A DNA stretch of 64,000 nucleotides from JAFGVL01 sp963663245 (GTDB lineage: Bacteria; Bacteroidota; Bacteroidia; Bacteroidales; Paludibacteraceae). Both the position numbers and the translations under genes were made by a program. The stretch is from NCBI GenBank assembly GCA_963663245.1, contig OY760143.1:434001-498000 (forward strand), read 5' to 3'. The notes beneath the pieces are model-generated. The model saw only the letters and a program-made list of their open reading frames with translations. It was not told the DNA's origin and did not search any database. Of this stretch, positions 17,893 to 26,172 are shown one piece after another; positions within the stretch are counted from its first letter, which is position 1, and every line of letters starts with the position of its first letter.

Positions 17893-18870
17893 ATGAAGAA
17901 AATTTTAGGAATGGGTAATGCCATAGTAGATGTGCTTACCCGAATGAATAACGATGTTCTATTAGAAGAACTAAATATTCCGAAAGGAAGTATGCAATTA
18001 GTAGAGAAAGATTTTATTGTAGCAAACACCCCTAAGTTGTCTAGCTTTGAGAAACATATGGCTGCAGGAGGTAGTGCCGCAAATACAATTTCTGGCTTAG
18101 CTAAATTAGGAGCAGAGACTAGTTTTGTTGGTAAAGTAGGAGGGGATGAGATAGGTGAGTTCTTTAAAGCGGATATTGAGAAAAATAATATATTTCCACA
18201 GTTACAAAGTTCAGAGAATTTGTCTGGTCAATGTTTAGTGCTTATTTCACCTGATGGAGAGCGTACGATGTGTACTTTTTTAGGAGCAGCAGCAGAATTA
18301 AAACCTGAAGATTTAAGTATAGACATGTTTAAAGGTTATGACTTCTTTCATGTTGAAGGTTATTTAGTTTTTAATACGGAACTCATAAAAAGAGCAGTAC
18401 AACTAGCCAAAGAGGCAGGATTAAAAGTGTCTATTGATTTAGCCAGTTTTAATGTAGTGGAAGCTATGTTAGACTTTTTGAAACAGCTGATAGTTGATTA
18501 TGTAGATATTGTATTTGCGAATGAAGAAGAAGCAAAATCATTAACAGGAATTGAAGCAGAAGCAGCGGTTCATGAGATTGCTAAAATATGTGAGATTGCT
18601 GTAGTGAAGATTGGTAAAGATGGCTCTTTTATAAAAGAAAATGGAAAAACGGATATTGTGAAAGGAATTGAAGCTAACTGTATTGATACGACTGGAGCTG
18701 GAGATTTATATGCTTCTGGATTTTTATATGGAATGGCGCAAGAATTACCATTAAACACATGTGGAAAAATTGGTTCAATTGTAGCCGGTAATGTCGTTGA
18801 AGTTGTAGGAGCAAAAATGGAAGAAGCACGTTGGGACGCTATTAAATCTGAAATTGCTAAACTACAATAG
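17893..18870 (+). CDS. PfkB-family sugar/nucleoside kinase (adenosine kinase-like)
   Basis: The 325-residue cytoplasmic kinase starts at MKKILGMGNAIVDVLTRM, which aligns the substrate-binding N-terminus with the family. The glycine-rich signature 1 (AAGGSAANTISGLAKLG) and signature 2 (DTTGAGDLYASGFLYGM, containing the catalytic Asp) are intact. Similar Bacteroidota proteins are annotated as adenosine kinase or PfkB carbohydrate kinase; the substrate cannot be fixed from sequence. The stop codon overlaps the GTG start of the trmH-family gene by one base, indicating translational coupling. Confidence 0.92.
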   Translation: MKKILGMGNAIVDVLTRMNNDVLLEELNIPKGSMQLVEKDFIVANTPKLSSFEKHMAAGGSAANTISGLAKLGAETSFVGKVGGDEIGEFFKADIEKNNIFPQLQSSENLSGQCLVLISPDGERTMCTFLGAAAELKPEDLSIDMFKGYDFFHVEGYLVFNTELIKRAVQLAKEAGLKVSIDLASFNVVEAMLDFLKQLIVDYVDIVFANEEEAKSLTGIEAEAAVHEIAKICEIAVVKIGKDGSFIKENGKTDIVKGIEANCIDTTGAGDLYASGFLYGMAQELPLNTCGKIGSIVAGNVVEVVGAKMEEARWDAIKSEIAKLQ

Positions 18871-19400
18871 TGAATAGAAAATTAAAACTTGAAGAGCTAA
18901 ATCGTATTTCTGCTGAAGAATTTAAGCAATCAGAGAAAACACCCCTAATTGTAGTACTTGATAATATTCGTAGTCTGCATAATGTAGGGGCTGTTTTTCG
19001 TACTTCAGATGCTTATTTAGTAGAAGCTGTTTATTTATGTGGAATTACTTCTACTCCCCCGAATGCAGAGATGCATAAAGCAGCATTGGGTGCTGAGTTT
19101 TCTGTTGATTGGAAATATTTTGAGCATACCATGGATGCCATCCAACAGTTAAAAGAAGACGGGTATATTGTTTATTCAATAGAGCAGGCAGAAGGCAGCA
19201 CTATGCTTCCAGATTTGGAAGTAGATAAATCAAAAAAACATGCAGTTGTACTTGGGCATGAAGTAAAAGGCGTACAACAAGAAGTAATAGATGCTTCTGA
19301 TATATGTGTAGAATTACCACAATATGGCACCAAGCATTCCCTTAACATATCTGTAACTGCAGGGATTGTGATTTGGGAATTGGCTATGAAATTGAGGTGA
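18870..19400 (+). CDS. TrmH-family (SPOUT) RNA methyltransferase
   Basis: This 176-residue SAM-dependent RNA methyltransferase begins at a GTG that overlaps the preceding stop by one base. SPOUT motif 1 is DNIRSLHNVGAVFRTSDA, motif 2 is VVLGHEVKGVQQEV and motif 3 is ELPQYGTKHSLNISVTAG, which together form the knotted SAM site. It is probably a 2'-O-ribose methylase of tRNA or rRNA; the exact target is unknown. Its last 149 bp are duplicated 4.4 kb downstream. The present C-terminus ends MKLR, while the detached copy ends MKLKK, so this gene's last codons may have been replaced. Confidence 0.93.
   Translation: MNRKLKLEELNRISAEEFKQSEKTPLIVVLDNIRSLHNVGAVFRTSDAYLVEAVYLCGITSTPPNAEMHKAALGAEFSVDWKYFEHTMDAIQQLKEDGYIVYSIEQAEGSTMLPDLEVDKSKKHAVVLGHEVKGVQQEVIDASDICVELPQYGTKHSLNISVTAGIVIWELAMKLR
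19245..19393 (+). repeat. Direct repeat, copy 1: 3' end of the trmH-family gene
   Basis: This 149-bp stretch inside the intact methyltransferase gene recurs at 23687-23835 in the same orientation, with one difference (A19316 against G23758, synonymous Leu). The offset is 4442 bp. The sequences diverge abruptly at both ends. Confidence 0.96.
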
Positions 19401-19422
19401 TATGATATGTAATTCTAGATAG

Positions 19423-19466
19423 AATAAAAAATCCCGTTTTTAAATTTAAAAACGGGATTTTTTATT
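19423..19466. terminator. Bidirectional terminator, 44-bp perfect palindrome
   Basis: Every base from 19423 to 19466 pairs symmetrically around 19444/19445; the core is ATCCCG/CGGGAT extended by A and T runs. It can end the trmH transcript (plus) and the large adhesin-like gene (minus, stop at 19476). Confidence 0.9.
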
Positions 19467-19475
19467 TGTTAGATA

Positions 19476-22400
19476 TTATTTCTTTATCAATTTATAACTT
19501 GATTTTGTCTTTTCTGATTCTATTTCTAATAAATATATACCAGAAGAGATAGAGCCTAGACTTATAATTGTAGATTCCATTTTAGTTGTTTCTTGATAGA
19601 TTTTTTTTCCTTTTAAATCATAGATGCTAATGGTATGATTATCTTCTCCATCATTAAAACGGATATTAAAACTTTTTATAAATGGATTAGGGAATGCAAT
19701 TATGTCTGAAGTTTTTTCTCCTTTAATAGCTGTAGGTGTATTTGCAACTCTTAAATTGATGTTTATTATACTGTCACAACCCATTGGAGCAGGTATTGTG
19801 TAGCTTATAATGCCTGATGTGGTATATGTATCCCCATCAGGAGCAAAATAAGAATCAACAGCATCAACCTCAATTGTTCTCATGTTTAATGTATTTATAC
19901 AAGGGTTTATTGTATGAACTGTTTGATTGGTTATTACTGGTTCATTATAATCAAAATAGATGGCAGCCTTGTTTTTAATCTCTGTTCCTTTTGCTAAGTC
20001 ATTAACTTGACTTACTTTAAAACTAACAAATCCATTACTGCCTTTAAGGTCTGTTGTTGAATCTGGTAGTAGAATATTATTAAATGTCCATTCTAATATC
20101 CTTGGTCCATACATTTTAAATACTGCAGAATGACTAGAGGCTCCATCCTCTATTGAGAAGATATTTAGATTTTTATCTAAAGTATCTCTAATTACAACTG
20201 TGAAAGCAGTATCTGTTCCAGTATTTTGGAATCTAATCAGATATTCCAGATCTTGGTTTGGAAGGATGTCATGTGTGTCATTAATTCCTAATGGAAATCC
20301 TTGTTTGTCATTTGGGTCAAAACTTCCTCTAACCATACCACAATATATATCTGTTACTGGATCTATATCGTCTTGAGGAAGTGTAGTTATTAATCCAGGA
20401 GTCCAGTTGGAGGCATCACCACATCTTTCAATTGATGCATTAGGGCGAGATTTACCTGGATGTAATGGATGTTGGTCTGCTTCTAAACGCCAAGTCTGAC
20501 CTGTGCCATCAAAAGTATATGTTTTTATCTCTTGCCCCTGTAAGCGGATAGAATCACGTAAATAAATATTGCCATCAACAAACACACGAACTGGTGAGAA
20601 ACAATCCATATCTCCTCCACTTACTTCACCTGTATTTAGAATAGTGAACTTAATCGAATCACCGGTACATTTACCAATCACTTTTAAACTTGATTTATCC
20701 CAAGGTAAAGTGCATGGTGTTACTTCTCCAGTTTCTTCTGCTGGCGAATTACTAAAAGAGCAACTATCAATAGGGTAAAGAGTTGCTTGCATGCAAAGAG
20801 TTTGTCCAAGAACTGCATCACAACTTACGGTTGTATTTATTTTTATAGATTCTAATTCGCCAGGAGATAAATCATTAATTGCTACTCTGTATACATTATT
20901 ATCTATCTCTGTATAGCTATGACTCATCGAATTTACAGCTAATAATGTATCTAACTTAATATCAACATAAGGATTCGTTAAAACAGAAGCTGCTTTAGCA
21001 TCATTTGATGCAGTAATATAAATATATTGATCTGAAAAACACCTGCGTAATGATATTGAGTAAATACTTGTACGTGGTTGTGTGCAGACTTTTGTGTATT
21101 TGAAACCAAAACTTGGACCATAAATCAAAGAGTCAGAGTTTTTTATTTCAAAGGTCAGATTGTTAGGACAAGTCAATTCCCAATCTTGATTAGTCGTATC
21201 TACAGTTGCTGTGTATATTCCTAACGCCAAAGAATCGATAAACCATGAACCAATCTCATTCGATTGAGTTACGATATTTCCAGGTTGAATAATTACCTTG
21301 GTTTCCGCCATCGGAGCTTCAGATTCATTTTGACAGTTGCTATTTAAATCATGATAAATAAATCCTCTTACTCCTGTTGATCTTTCCGGGTTGAAATCTT
21401 GGTATGTGAAAGTATAAACTTCAAGGCAACCAGCGCCTAAATCAGTTGTAGCAGTGAATATCTCTGTAGTGTATGTCGGCTTAAATGTCAATGCTGCTGA
21501 GATTATATTCTTATTAGCATCCGATATGATAAACATTGATGCCTCTAAAGCAGTAAAACCTTGATCTTGTAAATCAGCTCGCACTCTAGTCTGAACATTT
21601 GCCGTAGGTGTTGCTGAAATATCAAAAGTTTTATTGTGAGTCGTATTGTATGCTGCAACTACTTCTTCGACTTCGACTTCTGTTATCTTATTCGTATTAT
21701 TGCCTTCACAGCCACTAGATCCAGCGCTACTTGTCGAAAATAAGTTTCCATCCATACTTTCATAAAATAATGATGCTTTATTCTTGATGATTCGATGACA
21801 ACTACTAGCCCAAATGTCTGTTCGTGCCATGTCTTTTACTTTTACTTGGAAAGTTATTGTTATAGAATCTAAAGCATTACCCGGCTCACTAGTTGCCGCA
21901 ATAGTTGGTAAATAGAATTTTAATCTTTCATTTACATCTTTGGTTGCCGCACCATCGTCATAAGAGTACTCTGTGGGGGTTGGGGGAAGAATTACACTAC
22001 CTGCTGAATTGTAAAAGGTCGCAGAAGGATCAATATAATCCACAGGTAAATCAAGTGTATCTACAATATAGGCTCCAGGCTGAGATGCAAATTCACCAAT
22101 ATTCTTTACGGTTAAAGTATATTCAATGGTATCACCTATAGATGTAGTTGTTATGTTAGAAGTTTTATCAATTTCTAGGTGGGTGTCTAAGGTTTCAAAG
22201 GCCATATACGCCATAAATGCAGTAGAACCACCAAACTGTTCGTCAGGTAAGGTTATTGTAGCACTCGTAGCTAATGCTCCTATTGCTCCTGCTGGTAGTT
22301 TCATATGATGTGCATCATAACCAGCCGTATATTTTGTAGCAGGAATTCTAATTAATTGATTCCCATTTGTCCCAGAATTTTTATTGTAAGTTGTTAATTG

Positions 22401-23540
22401 AGACGAAACAATCCCATCTCTAGCAGCATCATTTAGTAAAGTACCATCATTATCGAATAATGTGTAGGCTGGTTGGTCACCATCTGTAAATGGTTGCATA
22501 ATTACAGTAGGTCCAGCAGTAGCTCCAATGTTGGATTTAAACGTAATATTTGAAGCCATTGCCTTTGCATACCCAGGGTCCGGGTCTAAATTAATCGCTA
22601 AATCTTCTGCGTCTAAACCTGCAAATCCTAAATAGGAGTTGCTATTTCCTGCTGCTGGGACTTCCCCTGCATTGAAGTTATAAGTCACATTGCTACCTTC
22701 AGATACGTTGCCATCCCAAATATTAATTACTCTTGAAGGGCAGTTAGGAGGTTCAAAAATTACAATTAAACTCCAGCCTGATCCGGCAGATGTTGTATTT
22801 GTTTCAGAACGCACATTAGCGCACCAATATAGTCCGCCTGATTTACCTGCAACTAATGCTGTCACATCAGCAACATTGGTATAGGTGCTGCCTCCAGAAT
22901 TAGCAATCATAGTTCCTGTAACATCCGTGTATGTAACATCGCCAGGAGCTTTAAATTTAATTGTGTTTCTAGCAGGAGTAGGGGCGCTGCCTGTAGCTCC
23001 GCCTGCATGAGATTTCATTGTTGGGGTACCTGGATAAGCATTATATGTACAAGCTGTTCCTAGAGCCCCTGTCCAATATAGATAAGCTCCTGCAACAGTT
23101 GTACAAGACATTTCGGCTCCAAAATCTAAATACGCAGCAGATGATTGAAAGGTTGACATGTCATCATCACAATCAGCATATGCCAATGCAACTTTGGCAT
23201 TTCCTCCAGAAATACAAGCTGCGGGAGCTATAGCTAATAAACCAGCATCATTTATTTCAATACCTCTTCCTCCACCTATACGATTATTCATAGACAAAGC
23301 ATCACCGCAAGCTAGTTGCTCTTCTGTTGTTGCACCACGAATTACATCGAAATTATAGTCGCTAGAGGTTCCATAGTTCAAGAATACTGGTTGTAATACC
23401 ATAGAAGAAATCATCGTTATATCGTATTGTCCTTTCCAACTGTATTGGGTACGCAAAGACATTTGTCCATACGTAAACAAGACTGAACATGTGAACACTA
23501 AAAATAAGATGATACTTTTTCTGTGAATATTGTAATTCAT
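19476..23540 (-). CDS. Large secreted DUF11/DUF7619-type adhesin-like protein with T9SS tail
   Basis: I choose the start MNYNIHRKSIILFLVFTCSV, giving 1354 residues; ten upstream residues in frame precede the signal peptide and lack support. After the signal there is a surface-protein N-terminal region, a DUF11-like repeat (TLTVKNIGEFASQPGAYIVD ... KVKDM), an SdrD/CNA-B-like domain (RGFIYHDLNSNCQNESEAPM), and a DUF7619-like domain (GSFDPNDKQGFPLG ... AAIYFDYNEPVITN). The last residues (AFPNPFIKSFNIRF ... SSGIYLLEIESEK ... KLIKK) are a type A T9SS sorting domain. It is probably a cell-surface or extracellular structural/adhesive protein with no enzyme motif. The gene is the sole cargo between two copies of the trmH 3' end. 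Confidence 0.88.
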   Translation of the reverse strand: MNYNIHRKSIILFLVFTCSVLFTYGQMSLRTQYSWKGQYDITMISSMVLQPVFLNYGTSSDYNFDVIRGATTEEQLACGDALSMNNRIGGGRGIEINDAGLLAIAPAACISGGNAKVALAYADCDDDMSTFQSSAAYLDFGAEMSCTTVAGAYLYWTGALGTACTYNAYPGTPTMKSHAGGATGSAPTPARNTIKFKAPGDVTYTDVTGTMIANSGGSTYTNVADVTALVAGKSGGLYWCANVRSETNTTSAGSGWSLIVIFEPPNCPSRVINIWDGNVSEGSNVTYNFNAGEVPAAGNSNSYLGFAGLDAEDLAINLDPDPGYAKAMASNITFKSNIGATAGPTVIMQPFTDGDQPAYTLFDNDGTLLNDAARDGIVSSQLTTYNKNSGTNGNQLIRIPATKYTAGYDAHHMKLPAGAIGALATSATITLPDEQFGGSTAFMAYMAFETLDTHLEIDKTSNITTTSIGDTIEYTLTVKNIGEFASQPGAYIVDTLDLPVDYIDPSATFYNSAGSVILPPTPTEYSYDDGAATKDVNERLKFYLPTIAATSEPGNALDSITITFQVKVKDMARTDIWASSCHRIIKNKASLFYESMDGNLFSTSSAGSSGCEGNNTNKITEVEVEEVVAAYNTTHNKTFDISATPTANVQTRVRADLQDQGFTALEASMFIISDANKNIISAALTFKPTYTTEIFTATTDLGAGCLEVYTFTYQDFNPERSTGVRGFIYHDLNSNCQNESEAPMAETKVIIQPGNIVTQSNEIGSWFIDSLALGIYTATVDTTNQDWELTCPNNLTFEIKNSDSLIYGPSFGFKYTKVCTQPRTSIYSISLRRCFSDQYIYITASNDAKAASVLTNPYVDIKLDTLLAVNSMSHSYTEIDNNVYRVAINDLSPGELESIKINTTVSCDAVLGQTLCMQATLYPIDSCSFSNSPAEETGEVTPCTLPWDKSSLKVIGKCTGDSIKFTILNTGEVSGGDMDCFSPVRVFVDGNIYLRDSIRLQGQEIKTYTFDGTGQTWRLEADQHPLHPGKSRPNASIERCGDASNWTPGLITTLPQDDIDPVTDIYCGMVRGSFDPNDKQGFPLGINDTHDILPNQDLEYLIRFQNTGTDTAFTVVIRDTLDKNLNIFSIEDGASSHSAVFKMYGPRILEWTFNNILLPDSTTDLKGSNGFVSFKVSQVNDLAKGTEIKNKAAIYFDYNEPVITNQTVHTINPCINTLNMRTIEVDAVDSYFAPDGDTYTTSGIISYTIPAPMGCDSIININLRVANTPTAIKGEKTSDIIAFPNPFIKSFNIRFNDGEDNHTISIYDLKGKKIYQETTKMESTIISLGSISSGIYLLEIESEKTKSSYKLIKK

Positions 23541-23567
23541 AATTTTATTATGTTGGTTATTTAAGGT

Positions 23568-23575
23568 CAAATTTA
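23568..23575 (-). promoter_or_regulatory. Predicted -7 element of the adhesin-like gene
   Basis: The minus strand reads TAAATTTG, a TAnnTTTG match 27 bp before the chosen ATG, implying a leader of about 20 nt. Confidence 0.5.
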
Positions 23576-23686
23576 AAGATAAATACTTATAAACCTATTG
23601 GTTATGTGTTAAAAATATTATTAAGAATAAAATCTCTCTGTTTTTAGGGAAATTTTATTTTTTAGATTTTTTTAAATTAATGTGTT

Positions 23687-23845
23687 GTTGTACTTGGGCA
23701 TGAAGTAAAAGGCGTACAACAAGAAGTAATAGATGCTTCTGATATATGTGTAGAATTGCCACAATATGGCACCAAGCATTCCCTTAACATATCTGTAACT
23801 GCAGGGATTGTGATTTGGGAATTGGCTATGAAATTAAAAAAGTAA
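23687..23845 (+). pseudogene. Detached 3' fragment of the trmH-family gene (direct repeat copy 2)
   Basis: Bases 23687-23835 repeat 19245-19393 at 148 of 149 positions and keep the reading frame through VLGHEVKGVQQEV and the motif 3 segment. They then continue uniquely as K-L-K-K-stop (TAA at 23843). There is no start codon or 5' part, so it cannot make a working enzyme. The single difference is synonymous, so the duplication is recent or maintained. It lies between the divergent start of the adhesin-like gene and the end of a BspA-like gene. Confidence 0.95.
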
Positions 23846-23858
23846 TTATTTTTGTTTA

Positions 23859-24689
23859 TTATTTGACTAAGAATTTAATTATTTGACTTTCTGTATTTAA
23901 GAGATACGTGCCATGATTAGGAAAGTTTATAATTAGAATTGACCCTTCTGCTTTTCTGTGATAGAATATTTTTCCATATATATCATAGATTGTTATCTTT
24001 TCATTTTCAGAATATCCACTTATTGTTGCTAGTCCTTTTTTTATCGATATTCTTATTCTTTCGTTGTTGGTATTAAATGTATTTATTGATGCTTTATCAA
24101 TGATTTTATCAAAGTCTTTCCATTGTTCTGCTTTTTGATACAGTTCTTTTGATCCATTAGGAACATACAATGTGCATGTTGATTTATTTATTCCATGAAA
24201 AACATCAATAGCGTATGATAAATCAATAGGAGTTGAGTTATTTATTCTAATACTGCTTAAGTTAGTACATCCTTTAAAAGCATACCAGTCAATTTCTATG
24301 ACAGAAGATGGAATGCTAATAGATTTTAATCTACTGCACCCTTCGAAAGCTGATTTGCCTATATATCTTGTCGAAGAAGGTAGTATTATTGTTGAAATAT
24401 TAGTGTTGTTATTAAAGGCAGATTCAGGAATCTCTTCAGACGGATAGGTATCTTCGTAAATTGATACCTTACTTAGGTCAATAAATTTTAAAGTAGCCAT
24501 CTCATTTTTCATTGTTTGAAAATCTACTTCACTAATGCTGCCTGTTACAGTTAAACTATCTATAGAATCTAAGTGTATGCTTTTATTCTTAATAGCGTAA
24601 GTTAATCCATCAATGGTGGACTCTACCGTTATCGCATATGATAAGAGAGATAGCATACAGTTTAATATCAGAAGTAGATGTTTTTTCAT
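23859..24689 (-). CDS. BspA-like leucine-rich-repeat surface protein with C-terminal sorting-like domain
   Basis: The start MKKHLLLILNCMLSLLSYA opens a signal peptide in a 276-residue protein; an upstream in-frame start is unlikely because it would precede the signal by eleven residues and lie close to the predicted transcription start. The centre carries BspA/LRR_5-type repeats (STRYIGKSAFEGCSRLKSIS, SSVIEIDWYAFKGCTNLSSI). The end (GLATISGYSENEKITIYDIYGK ... GTYLLNTESQIIKFLVK) resembles a T9SS type A domain but is short. BspA repeats typically mediate binding to host or matrix proteins. It is a smaller relative of the 643-residue protein at 27995-29926. Confidence 0.87.
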   Translation of the reverse strand: MKKHLLLILNCMLSLLSYAITVESTIDGLTYAIKNKSIHLDSIDSLTVTGSISEVDFQTMKNEMATLKFIDLSKVSIYEDTYPSEEIPESAFNNNTNISTIILPSSTRYIGKSAFEGCSRLKSISIPSSVIEIDWYAFKGCTNLSSIRINNSTPIDLSYAIDVFHGINKSTCTLYVPNGSKELYQKAEQWKDFDKIIDKASINTFNTNNERIRISIKKGLATISGYSENEKITIYDIYGKIFYHRKAEGSILIINFPNHGTYLLNTESQIIKFLVK

Positions 24690-24711
24690 ACAATTGTTCG
24701 TTTTTACACTA

Positions 24712-24719
24712 CAAAAGTA
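24712..24719 (-). promoter_or_regulatory. Predicted -7 element of the BspA-like gene
   Basis: The minus strand reads TACTTTTG, a TAnnTTTG match, 22 bp before the start codon. The long inverted repeat at 24721-24759 begins one base upstream of it and covers where a -33 element would lie. Confidence 0.6.
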
Positions 24720-24720
24720 C

Positions 24721-24759
24721 AATTATATGTTTTATAACACTGTTATAAAACATATAATT
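24721..24759. promoter_or_regulatory. 39-bp perfect inverted repeat, candidate operator
   Basis: Arms 24721-24739 and 24741-24759 are exact reverse complements of 19 bp around a single C at 24740 (core TAACACTGTTA). It covers the -33 region of the BspA-like gene on the minus strand. It could bind a dimeric regulator. It lacks the T-run placement of a terminator for either neighbour. Confidence 0.6.
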
Positions 24760-24863
24760 AACACAAAACGATGAGTAATTAACATCTTTTGATACATTCT
24801 TTAATAAGAAAAAGAGAGCTGGGAAATCTTATATAGGGACTTGGTAATGTTAGTTATATTTAC

Positions 24864-24928
24864 TTTCTTTGAAAGATAACTATACAATTAAACAACCACA
24901 ACAAACAAGAGTACCCACCCATGCATAC
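24864..24928 (+). repeat. Direct repeat, copy A: remnant of the alaX 5' end
   Basis: This 65-bp stretch matches 26108-26172 at 63 of 65 positions (offset 1244 bp). It holds the alaX leader and first codons, but the start ATG is ATA here, and after the copied MHT codons the frame runs G-Y-S-stop. It is a non-coding remnant that marks one edge of the Crp/DUF4405 segment. Confidence 0.95.
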
Positions 24929-24952
24929 GGGTTATTCTTAGATATCTTGCTT

Positions 24953-25435
24953 TTAATTTCTCATTCTTTCAAAGGCTTTTGTAAACCATTTCAGTCGTTT
25001 GATAATATGTAGGATAAAATAAATAGATAAGATTATTGCCAGTTTGTCGTGTGTCTCTATGAATGCTTTTCGAATAATTTCACTTCCTTTTAATAAATAA
25101 ATTATCCACGGAATAAATCCAGTAATGGCAGTCAAAAGGAAAATGAATGTCAAGGTCATTACTTGAACGTTCTTCTTTAGAAGTTTTTTCGTAACTATTG
25201 TTTTGTACCACTTCCAATGCAATGAGATATGATAAATCATCAAAACAGAAAGTAAGATGATTGAGATTTTATGAACGCTTACCCATTTAGAATAATTAAA
25301 ACTGAGAACGGAACTATTTAAGTTTTTGCCAATGTGAAATTGTATTTGAATTAATAGTCCTGAGAATATTGTAAGCAAACCTGACGCTATTAATCCAAGG
25401 TTTATTGTGAGTTTCTTAGAATTCCTTTGTCTCAT
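24953..25435 (-). CDS. DUF4405-type membrane protein (cytochrome b561-like)
   Basis: The 160-residue protein has four predicted membrane helices (about residues 10-30, 53-72, 90-112 and 127-145). Histidines sit in helical contexts (SVHKISIILL, MIYHISLHWKW, IETHDKLAIIL, YFILHIIKRLKW), the pattern expected of a di-haem b-type membrane cytochrome such as DUF4405 proteins. Such proteins move electrons in the inner membrane, sometimes with flavinylated partners, none of which is visible here. It follows a Crp-family regulator gene by 63 bp on the same strand and ends near the left duplicated edge, so the two form a compact cargo. Haem binding is inferred. Confidence 0.8.
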   Translation of the reverse strand: MRQRNSKKLTINLGLIASGLLTIFSGLLIQIQFHIGKNLNSSVLSFNYSKWVSVHKISIILLSVLMIYHISLHWKWYKTIVTKKLLKKNVQVMTLTFIFLLTAITGFIPWIIYLLKGSEIIRKAFIETHDKLAIILSIYFILHIIKRLKWFTKAFERMRN

Positions 25436-25498
25436 AGTTTTTTGAGCAAAGTTCTTTAATAGTCTGCCTTTTAGACGATAACAATTGTTAAGAAATTG

Positions 25499-26044
25499 TC
25501 ATTGTTTTCTATTTCTAATCCGACTAAGTGAAATAGGTGTAATACCTAAAAAAGAAGCAATATAATGTTGAGGGATTCGTTTAATTATTTCAGGATAATT
25601 TTTAATTAAATCTTCATATCGTTCTTGAGGTGTATCTTTTATGCGAGAAAGAAATAGCTGTCCATAATTTCTGAATCGTTCGAATATAAGGTCTTGGAAT
25701 CCTATGTTAAACTCAGGATATTTGTTAAGAAGTTTGTCGAAGTCAACTTTATTTATTGAGAGAATAGTTGATGGTTCAATGCTTTCAATGGTGAAAAGAC
25801 TTGGTTTTTGATTCATAAAACTGTCAATAGAAGCAACTGCTTGTCCTTCAAAGAAGAACTGAAAGGTGATATCTTTCCCATCCTTATTGAACCACTCTCT
25901 TAAACATCCTTTTTTTATAAAGAAGATATTCTTGGAGACTTCTCCTTCTTTTAATAAGACAGTTCTAGAAGCAATATCTTTTTGAATAAAAAGTCCTTGA
26001 AATCGCTTATCATCTTTTATCGTATGTGTCAGTTTATCGAACAT
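25499..26044 (-). CDS. Crp/Fnr-family transcriptional regulator
   Basis: With ATG at 26044 the protein has 181 residues; a TTG nine bases earlier is inside the apparent promoter and was rejected. An N-terminal cyclic-nucleotide-binding-like barrel (KEGEVSKNIFFIKKGCLREWF, FFEGQAVASIDSFMNQKPS) is followed by a C-terminal helix-turn-helix (IPQHYIASFLGITPISLSRIR). There is no Cys cluster as in Fnr, so an iron-sulphur oxygen sensor is unlikely. Similar Bacteroidota proteins control small neighbouring operons. It lies immediately upstream of the DUF4405 gene and may regulate it. Both genes sit between duplicated alaX sequences. Confidence 0.92.
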   Translation of the reverse strand: MFDKLTHTIKDDKRFQGLFIQKDIASRTVLLKEGEVSKNIFFIKKGCLREWFNKDGKDITFQFFFEGQAVASIDSFMNQKPSLFTIESIEPSTILSINKVDFDKLLNKYPEFNIGFQDLIFERFRNYGQLFLSRIKDTPQERYEDLIKNYPEIIKRIPQHYIASFLGITPISLSRIRNRKQ

Positions 26045-26050
26045 GAGATT

Positions 26051-26058
26051 CAAAGATA
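26051..26058 (-). promoter_or_regulatory. Predicted -7 element of the Crp-family gene
   Basis: The minus strand reads TATCTTTG, a perfect TAnnTTTG, ending 6 bp before the ATG at 26044. Transcription would start at or within a base or two of the start codon, suggesting a leaderless message. Confidence 0.55.
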
Positions 26059-26107
26059 CAAATTATTTAAGATGAGTAGTGTTCTTGTATTTTAAATCAT
26101 ATTTTCT

Positions 26108-26172
26108 TTTCTTTGAAAGATAACTATGCAACTAAACAACCACAACAAACAAGAGTACCCACCCATGCATAC
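26108..26172 (+). repeat. Direct repeat, copy B: 5' end of the alaX-like gene
   Basis: This is the functional copy of the 65-bp repeat at 24864-24928, running from 18 bp before the alaX ATG to the codons for MHT. Two internal differences separate the copies, one of which makes the start codon ATG here and ATA there. Confidence 0.95.

Noticed and set aside
23687..23845. Reading the second trmH copy as a separate short gene
   Set aside because: It has no start codon and lacks SPOUT motif 1; it is a detached 3' fragment.
19400..26172. Insertion sequence or prophage as the cause of the duplicated ends
   Set aside because: No transposase, integrase, phage gene or terminal inverted repeats of an IS were found between either pair of repeats; the duplications are also far longer than normal target-site duplications.
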